IMG/VR virus record: IMGVR_UViG_3300001683_000072 | Location: 1 to 35,983 of that record | Strand: one strand, 5' to 3' | Source of the DNA: a virus | DNA length: 35,983 bases | In this document: in pieces, positions 30,425 through 35,983 of the stretch | Layout of the letters: each line of letters starts with the position of its first letter | Numbering within the stretch: the first letter of the stretch is position 1 | Notes under the pieces: generated by a model | Told to the model about the DNA's origin: nothing | The model's database searches: none | What the model saw: the letters and a program-made list of their open reading frames with translations, nothing else | Program-made: the position numbers and the translations under genes

Positions 30425-31336
30425 ATGAGGCACTTTGTTGCCAACCCAACAATGAGTCAACTGGGACACCACGCCGGTGGAATAGTTGGCTTTCTCAAGA
30501 ACATACAACTGATGGCAGATAAGGTCAGGCCAGCAGCCGTTGTGGTTGTCTGGGAAGGGGGCGGCTCAGCCCGTCGAAGGGCCCTGTTTTCAGACTACAA
30601 GAAGGGCCGGCGTCCTCAAAAGTTGAATCGATTCTATGAAGATGATATTCCAGACAGCCATCAAAACAAGGTCAATCAGATGGCCATCATTATATCCCTA
30701 TTAAAGGACGTCCCTGTTAAACAGTTGTACATTGCTGGGTGCGAGGCTGATGATATTATCGGTTATCTTGTAAAGCGCAAGTACAACAACCGGAAGTGCG
30801 TCATCGTTTCTTCCGACAAAGATTACTATCAACTGTTGACAGATTCCGTGATACAATGGTCACCGGGCCAAAAAAAGTTCATAACGACCACAGATCTCAA
30901 GGAAAAATTTAATATCAGTGCAGTCAATTTTTGTACAGCAAAATGTCTTGCAGGAGATGCCTCAGATAATATTTCTGGCGTAAAAGGTGCCGGTTTTAAG
31001 ACCCTGGCAAAAAGATTTCCGTCACTAGAAACTGATGACTTTGTCTCGATTGATGATATACTTAATTTAAGCCGCGCGCACCCTCGTCGGGAAAAGGTGA
31101 AATTATACAATGACATTATTGCGAATGAATCTCTTGCTAAAAGAAATTGGAAGCTCATGTATCTGGACACCAGCAATCTGGCAGCTTCCCAAATCAAGAG
31201 AGTAGAGGGTATTATGGATGCTTCTCACAATAATGGAAATAAGATATCACTTGTCAAAAAATTGTTGAGTGAGGGTCTAAACATGTTCGACGCGGATTCC
31301 TTTTATATGTCAATCAACTCTGTCCTATACAGATAA
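30425..31336 (+). CDS. rnh: 5'-3' nuclease, T4 RNase H / flap endonuclease family
   Basis: 303 residues from the ATG at 30425, which lacks a ribosome binding site. Family motifs are clear: AAVVVVWEGGGSARRRALF (second acidic region), then YIAGCEADDIIGYLV (the central EADD), VIVSSDKDYYQLL (the SSDxD motif) and LAGDASDNISGVKGAGFKTL (GDxxDN plus the helix-hairpin-helix). They correspond to T4 RNase H YEADDHIA, ISSDGDFTQL and GDKKDNVASV. It removes RNA primers and flaps at the fork. The first catalytic Asp (LLIDGL) is encoded just upstream, beyond an in-frame TAA, so the product from this ATG would lack a metal ligand. See 30335-30412. Confidence 0.85.
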   Translation: MRHFVANPTMSQLGHHAGGIVGFLKNIQLMADKVRPAAVVVVWEGGGSARRRALFSDYKKGRRPQKLNRFYEDDIPDSHQNKVNQMAIIISLLKDVPVKQLYIAGCEADDIIGYLVKRKYNNRKCVIVSSDKDYYQLLTDSVIQWSPGQKKFITTTDLKEKFNISAVNFCTAKCLAGDASDNISGVKGAGFKTLAKRFPSLETDDFVSIDDILNLSRAHPRREKVKLYNDIIANESLAKRNWKLMYLDTSNLAASQIKRVEGIMDASHNNGNKISLVKKLLSEGLNMFDADSFYMSINSVLYR

Positions 31337-31347
31337 TACGGAACAGG

Positions 31348-32757
31348 ATGCATCACGATACGGTGGCTATTTCTAGAGAAAATTCTCATGCTTCTTTTGG
31401 TCACTATGGAAAGTCTTTCCAGGAGAAGATTTTTCAGGGGCTGCTGACGGATCACGGTTGGTCCGCACAGATGGCCGAGGTTATGCATCCAACCTATTTT
31501 GAAGTCAAGTACTTGAGCTATTTGACTGGAAAGTACTTCAACTATTTTCAAGAATACAAGTGTTTTCCCACGCTGTCGCTTCTGATTGCGATCATTAAGG
31601 ATGACCTGAAGTCTGGGAATGATATTCTTCTTCGGGATCAGATCGTTGAGTTCCTGCATCGGATGAAGACGAATCCGGATATTGGTGACTTGAGATTTGT
31701 CAAGGATAAGTCACTTGATTTTTGTAAGAAGCAAGCATTCAAGGAGGCCCTGGAGGACGCTGTTGATCTGATTTCTACGGAGAAGTTTGAGAGTGTTGTA
31801 GACTTGATGAAGAGAGCTGTTGCCGTTGGCATGCCAAGCTCTGTCGGGCACGACTTCTTTGAGGATGTAGAGGCACGCTTTGTCAAGATTAATCGCAACG
31901 TATGCCCAACCGGCCTTCCACGGCTGGATGCCAAGGATATTCTGCAGGGAGGTCTTGCCCGCGGTGAAATGGGCGTTATAACAGCCAATACTGGAGTTGG
32001 AAAATCGCACTGGCTGGTGGCAATGGGTGCCAATGCGATGCGTGTGGGGAAGGATGTTGTGCATTATACCTTAGAACTTACCGAAACGTCCGTCGGCATT
32101 AGGTATGATTCAAATTTATGCAATATTCCTAACAATGACGTACGTGATAAAAAAGAGGAGATCCTGGACTTTTATGAAAAGAGCGATGACCTTGGCCGGC
32201 TAATAATTAAAGAATATCCAACTGGCGGCGCCACAGTAACTACTATCAGGAATCATATTGAAAAATTAATATTGCGAGGCTTTACACCAGGTCTGGTAAT
32301 AATCGACTATGCTGATATTATGCGTTCCACTCGCAAGTATGATTCTCTCCGGCATGAGTTGAAATTGATCTATGAGGAACTCAGAAATCTGGCTATGGAG
32401 ATGAGCGTACCCGTGTGGACTGCATCACAGGCCAACCGAGACTCTGCAAATTCTGATATTGTAGGCTTGGAGAATATGTCTGAGGCTTATGGGAAGGCAA
32501 TGGTCGCTGATTTGGTAATATCGATTTCCAGGAAGCCTACAGAGAAAGCATCCAATACCGGCCGGCTTTTTGTTGCAAAAAATAGAGCCGGGCGTGATGG
32601 TCTATTATTTCCCATTCACATTGACACCTCGATGTCTAAAATAGAGATTGTAGATGAACAATATACAACTCTGAGTTCTGCCATTGGGCAGGACAAGGAT
32701 GAAATGAAAACTGCTCTCAAGAAAAAATGGGATGAATTGAGGGGATCACGGGAATGA
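31348..32757 (+). CDS. Replicative DNA helicase, gp41/DnaB-like
   Basis: 469 residues. The N-terminal ~160 residues form a helical domain (FQEKIFQGLLTDHGWSAQ ...), and the C-terminal part is a RecA-type ATPase: the preceding CPTGLPRLDAKDILQGGLARG, Walker A ANTGVGKS (~213-220), HYTLELTE (catalytic Glu region), Walker B GLVIIDYADIM (~315), WTASQANRDS and FVAKNRAGRDG (the arginine-finger strand typical of DnaB-like helicases). As a hexamer it unwinds the fork on the lagging strand in T4-like phages. The start is an ATG 11 bases after the nuclease gene; the stop overlaps the RNR start (ATGA), implying coupled translation. No primase gene is seen in the window. Confidence 0.9.
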   Translation: MHHDTVAISRENSHASFGHYGKSFQEKIFQGLLTDHGWSAQMAEVMHPTYFEVKYLSYLTGKYFNYFQEYKCFPTLSLLIAIIKDDLKSGNDILLRDQIVEFLHRMKTNPDIGDLRFVKDKSLDFCKKQAFKEALEDAVDLISTEKFESVVDLMKRAVAVGMPSSVGHDFFEDVEARFVKINRNVCPTGLPRLDAKDILQGGLARGEMGVITANTGVGKSHWLVAMGANAMRVGKDVVHYTLELTETSVGIRYDSNLCNIPNNDVRDKKEEILDFYEKSDDLGRLIIKEYPTGGATVTTIRNHIEKLILRGFTPGLVIIDYADIMRSTRKYDSLRHELKLIYEELRNLAMEMSVPVWTASQANRDSANSDIVGLENMSEAYGKAMVADLVISISRKPTEKASNTGRLFVAKNRAGRDGLLFPIHIDTSMSKIEIVDEQYTTLSSAIGQDKDEMKTALKKKWDELRGSRE

Positions 32758-35240
32758 CAATAGAGTTTTCTGAGGCCATCGCGGCGTCCACAGAATACTT
32801 CGGAGGAGACGAGTTAGCTGCAACCGTCTTTGTGACCAAGTATGCACTCACTGACAGAGAGGGCAACATTTATGAAGGGACCCCAGATGCAATGCATCGC
32901 CGTCTGGCCCGAGAATTTGCAAGGATTGAAAATGAATATAAAAATCCTTTGTCGGAGGAAGAGATTTATCAGCTCTTCAAAGGGTTTGAATATATTATTC
33001 CTCAGGGATCTCCGATGGCTGGGATCGGCAACCCCTACCAGGTTCAGTCAATTTCCAACTGTTTTGTAATCGAGGCACCATGGGACTCTTATGGCGGCAT
33101 CCTTAAGGCCGATCAGGAGCTTGTGCAAATTGCAAAGAGGCGCGGCGGTGTCGGTTTTGATCTTTCGACTATTAGGCCTCGAGGTCAAACTACTGCAAAC
33201 TGTGCAAGAACAACTGATGGAATTGAGATCTTTATGGATCGATTTTCTAATTCCTGCCGAGAAGTCGCTCAGAATGGAAGACGTGGCGCTTTGATGCTGA
33301 CACTGAGTGTACATCATCCTCAAATAGCGGATTTTGTTCGGGTTAAGCGAGACCTAAGTCGAGTTACAGGCGCCAATGTCTCAGTGCGCTTAAGCGATGA
33401 ATTTTTGAACGCCGTGGAAACGGATGAAGACTTCCAGCTTCGGTGGCCCGTTGATTCACCAGAGCCGGAGATATCAGAATTTACTAGTGCACGCGCACTG
33501 TGGAATGAAATTATTGAATCTGCACATGCGTGCGGAGAGCCTGGCCTATTGTTCTGGGACAATGCCAGGCGTTTAACCCCGGCCGATATATACGAGGCTG
33601 AGGGCTTTGCTTCGATGTCCACGAATCCCTGCGGGGAGATTATCCTATCTCCTTATGACAGCTGTCGGCTGATGGTGATAAATCTATATTCCTTTATTGC
33701 TCACCCATTTACGGACAAAGCCAGTTTTGATTTCGACAAGTATGCAGAAATAGTCCAGAAAGCGCAGCGGCTGATGGATGACATGATCGATTTAGAAATC
33801 GAGCAGGTCGATAAAATTTTGGCTAAGATTGAGATCGATCCTGAGCCGGAATCTGTAAAGGCCACAGAGAGAGAGCTGTGGAACAAAGTTAAAAAGCGTG
33901 CCTTGGAAGGAAGAAGGACTGGACTAGGAGTGACCGCTGTTGGTGATGCACTGGCCGGCCTGGGGGTCCAGTACGGATCAGATGATTCAATTGAAGTGGT
34001 GGAAAATTTTTATAAGACTTTAGCTCTGAATGCCTATCGATCGTCATGCACTCTGGCCCAGGAGCGCGGAGCCTTTTTGGTTCACAGTCATGATAGAGAA
34101 AAAGGGCACGAATTTTTGGAGCGTATTTGGGAGGAGGCGCCCGACATCTATGATGCGAGTCGACGGCATGGGCGAAGGAACATTGCATTAACAACCACAG
34201 CCCCGGCCGGCAGTGTTTCTGTGTTGACTCAGACGACGTCTGGAATTGAGCCGGTATATCTGCTTTCCTATACGAGGCGAAAGAAGATTAATTCTGTCAT
34301 GGAGCCCGGTGCACGGGTTGATTTTGTTGATGACACGGGAGATGCGTGGCAGGAGTACACAGTCTATCATCATAAGTTTGAGAAGTGGAAGGGTCAGCTG
34401 AAAGTCGGCCCGGGCGAAACTATGAGTGAAGAAAAGCTCATTCGTATGAGCCCCTACTTCGGCGCCACAGCTGGTGATATTGATTGGACTGCTAAGGTGC
34501 GCATGCAGGCTGCAGCTCAGCGCTGGGTGTGTCACGCTATTTCCAACACTACAAATGTACCGGCTGATACAACAGTGGCCACGGTGAAGGACATTTATAT
34601 GGCAGGGTGGAAGTCCGGCTGCAAGGGTGTCACTGTCTACCGCGATGGATGTCGGTCCGGGGTCTTAATCGGTAAGTCTAATTTTAAAAAGTTTGAATCC
34701 CACTCAGCGCCTAGTCGGCCTGAAAAGCTGAAGTGCTCAATCCATTATGCGAGCATTAAAGGAGAAGCGTGGACAATTCTTGTCGGACTCATGAACGGCC
34801 GACCCTATGAGGTCATGGGAGGCTTACAGAAGTACATTGAGATCCCAAAAAAATTTAAAAAAGGAAAAATTATTAAACACAGCTACAAGACTAAAAATTC
34901 CAGGTACGATCTTGTAATTGGGAAGAATGGTAATGAGATCTTGATAAAAGATATTGTTGCTGTTTTTGATAATCCAAATCATGCAGGCTATACGCGGACG
35001 ATCTCTTTGGCACTTCGGCACGGTGCACCTATACACTACGTTGTGGAGCAGCTGCAGAAAGACAGGGAGATGGACATGTATTCATTTTCAAAGGTGATTG
35101 CTCGAGTCTTGAAAGGGTATATTAAGAATGGAACTGCCTCCAGTGATAAGGTGTGTGAAAATTGTGGTGCTGAGGATACCCTGATATACCAAGAGGGGTG
35201 TGCTGCATGTGTGGCATGCGGATACTCTAAGTGCGGATAA
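32754..35240 (+). CDS. nrdJ: Class II (cobalamin-dependent) ribonucleotide reductase
   Basis: 828 residues, the start overlapping the helicase stop (ATGA). It converts ribonucleotides to deoxyribonucleotides for phage DNA synthesis. Visible features: SISNCF (Cys103) for the substrate-site disulfide, RRGGVGFDLSTIRPRG, STNPCGEI (~Cys293 and the neighbouring Glu, the active site loop), TTTAPAGSVSVLTQTTSGIE, KGVTVYRDGCR, and a C-terminal zinc ribbon with CENCG and CAACVACGYSKCG, whose last Cys residues relay electrons. No separate radical-generating subunit gene lies next to it and no ATP-cone is evident, as expected for NrdJ. Such vitamin B12-dependent enzymes are common in marine phages and imply that the host supplies cobalamin. 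Confidence 0.92.
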   Translation: MTIEFSEAIAASTEYFGGDELAATVFVTKYALTDREGNIYEGTPDAMHRRLAREFARIENEYKNPLSEEEIYQLFKGFEYIIPQGSPMAGIGNPYQVQSISNCFVIEAPWDSYGGILKADQELVQIAKRRGGVGFDLSTIRPRGQTTANCARTTDGIEIFMDRFSNSCREVAQNGRRGALMLTLSVHHPQIADFVRVKRDLSRVTGANVSVRLSDEFLNAVETDEDFQLRWPVDSPEPEISEFTSARALWNEIIESAHACGEPGLLFWDNARRLTPADIYEAEGFASMSTNPCGEIILSPYDSCRLMVINLYSFIAHPFTDKASFDFDKYAEIVQKAQRLMDDMIDLEIEQVDKILAKIEIDPEPESVKATERELWNKVKKRALEGRRTGLGVTAVGDALAGLGVQYGSDDSIEVVENFYKTLALNAYRSSCTLAQERGAFLVHSHDREKGHEFLERIWEEAPDIYDASRRHGRRNIALTTTAPAGSVSVLTQTTSGIEPVYLLSYTRRKKINSVMEPGARVDFVDDTGDAWQEYTVYHHKFEKWKGQLKVGPGETMSEEKLIRMSPYFGATAGDIDWTAKVRMQAAAQRWVCHAISNTTNVPADTTVATVKDIYMAGWKSGCKGVTVYRDGCRSGVLIGKSNFKKFESHSAPSRPEKLKCSIHYASIKGEAWTILVGLMNGRPYEVMGGLQKYIEIPKKFKKGKIIKHSYKTKNSRYDLVIGKNGNEILIKDIVAVFDNPNHAGYTRTISLALRHGAPIHYVVEQLQKDREMDMYSFSKVIARVLKGYIKNGTASSDKVCENCGAEDTLIYQEGCAACVACGYSKCG

Positions 35241-35241
35241 T

Positions 35242-35983
35242 ATGAACAAAATTTCAGTGGCCATCCCCTTTTATAATAATACTGCCTTTTTAGAGGACTG
35301 TTTGAGAATTCCTCTCATGGACCCCCGCGTCGATGACATCATTATTAATGACGATTGCTCGACCCAAGAAGAGTATGGTTCCCTTCTCGAGAAGGTGACG
35401 GCATGGTCGCGAGGAAAAAAATTCAATCTTGATTCGTGTCCGCGGACTGGGGCTCTATATGAGGAGCAGACTCTAATCGACGTTTCTGACCAGGTCAAGA
35501 AAGTGAGAGTCGAAAGAAATTCAGAGAACATGCTTTCTTTTCGCAACAAATATGAGACAGTGAGCAAGGCAAAAAATGAGTGGGTTTATCTCCTGGACAG
35601 CGACAATTATTTGATTGATAGCAGCATTAATGCCCTGTATAATTCGGAGAAATGGGAGGAGAACACCCTATACATGCCCAATGTCCTGATCATGGACAGA
35701 GAAAATGAAAATACGACATCGTGGGATGATTGGAATTATCGACGATTTGGCTATAAATTAATTGAGCTCGAAGAAATGAAACGATTAATTCTAGAATCAT
35801 TTCAGCGTCCTCCCACATTCGGGTTGGATGGCCTCCTTGGCACTGGAAATTTCTTTTTCAATAGACAAAGGTATCTGGACTCTCTAAAAGATGGGTTCAT
35901 GGACTCTAATTTTCGTCCGTTAGCTGCGTGCTCAATAGCTGCTTGTTTTTTGTGGTATCGTTATGCGAATAATGCGGCAATGC
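35242..35983 (+). CDS. Family 2 glycosyltransferase, 3' end cut by the window
   Basis: An open frame from the ATG at 35242, one base after the RNR stop, running past the window edge (247 complete codons). It begins MNKISVAIPFYNNTAFLEDC, the nucleotide-sugar-binding first strand of GT-A/GT2 enzymes, followed by VDDIIINDDCST and the AKNEWVYLLDSDNYLID segment with a DxD-like motif for metal and UDP-sugar. GLLGTGNFFFNRQRYLDS follows later, as in the acceptor half of such enzymes. It may glycosylate phage DNA, virion proteins or host surface sugars; nothing here decides which. It is a likely start of a cargo region after the replication genes. Confidence 0.75.
   Translation, partial: MNKISVAIPFYNNTAFLEDCLRIPLMDPRVDDIIINDDCSTQEEYGSLLEKVTAWSRGKKFNLDSCPRTGALYEEQTLIDVSDQVKKVRVERNSENMLSFRNKYETVSKAKNEWVYLLDSDNYLIDSSINALYNSEKWEENTLYMPNVLIMDRENENTTSWDDWNYRRFGYKLIELEEMKRLILESFQRPPTFGLDGLLGTGNFFFNRQRYLDSLKDGFMDSNFRPLAACSIAACFLWYRYANNAAM

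Noticed and set aside
1-35983. tRNA genes, CRISPR arrays, integrase or insertion sequences
   Set aside because: Spacers are nearly all under 180 bases and none shows tRNA-like cloverleaf pairing, regularly spaced repeats or transposase motifs.

Overview
The window is a segment of a double-stranded DNA tailed-phage genome with a contractile, T4-like tail (myovirus morphology). All recognisable genes lie on the + strand, are tightly packed and mostly have purine-rich ribosome binding sites; GTG and TTG starts are common. Base composition is balanced and no tRNA, integrase, CRISPR array or insertion sequence was seen. Gene content resembles uncultivated aquatic myoviruses: T4-type neck, sheath, tube and baseplate genes combined with a small family A DNA polymerase, gp32-like SSB, UvsX/RecA, a gp41/DnaB-like helicase, a T4 RNase H-like nuclease and a cobalamin-dependent ribonucleotide reductase. 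The host cannot be named from the sequence.

Layout. 135-1020: two paralogous small proteins, probably virion surface or decoration proteins, closed by a terminator. 1199-4452: three neck/tail-completion genes, the third gp15-like. 4525-11098: two adjacent, very long tail sheath genes; the first is split by a frameshift. 11156-11644: gp19-like tail tube, then a strong terminator. 11766-12812: three small genes sharing an MKI(S/T)-[KR]RQ...IRE N terminus. 12839-13021: a small Cys-rich ORF. 13112-14219: a gp26-like gene and an overlapping gp51-like frame with no obvious start, joined by a run of seven T. 14251-25199: a small gene, the tape measure, a small acidic protein, a large baseplate protein, a LysM/gp53-like protein and a gp27-like hub protein. 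25268-35240: replication and nucleotide metabolism. 35242 to the window end: a truncated family 2 glycosyltransferase. No stretch longer than about 180 bases lacks a gene.

The structural half encodes neck, sheath/tube, tape measure with its likely chaperones, and baseplate hub. The replication half encodes polymerase, SSB, recombinase, primer-removing nuclease, helicase and dNTP supply. SSB and RecA are each preceded by a sigma70-like promoter with the same TTGAAC -35 box, separated by a terminator.

Most striking: (i) five small proteins share a basic N-terminal helix ending in [I/L]-x-E, resembling capsid-targeting peptides cut by T4-type prohead proteases; (ii) a gp26/gp51 overlap upstream of the tape measure looks like a programmed +1/-2 frameshift on TTTTTTT; (iii) the RNase H-like gene has an in-frame TAA between two synonymous Leu codons right after a 15-nt-arm hairpin, so that a 6-nt hop would restore the conserved N terminus; (iv) the DNA polymerase is frameshifted by an exact 10-bp tandem duplication, and sheath 1 by a change that loss of an 8-bp tandem copy would explain. 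Whether (iii) and (iv) are biology or assembly error cannot be settled from this sequence alone.
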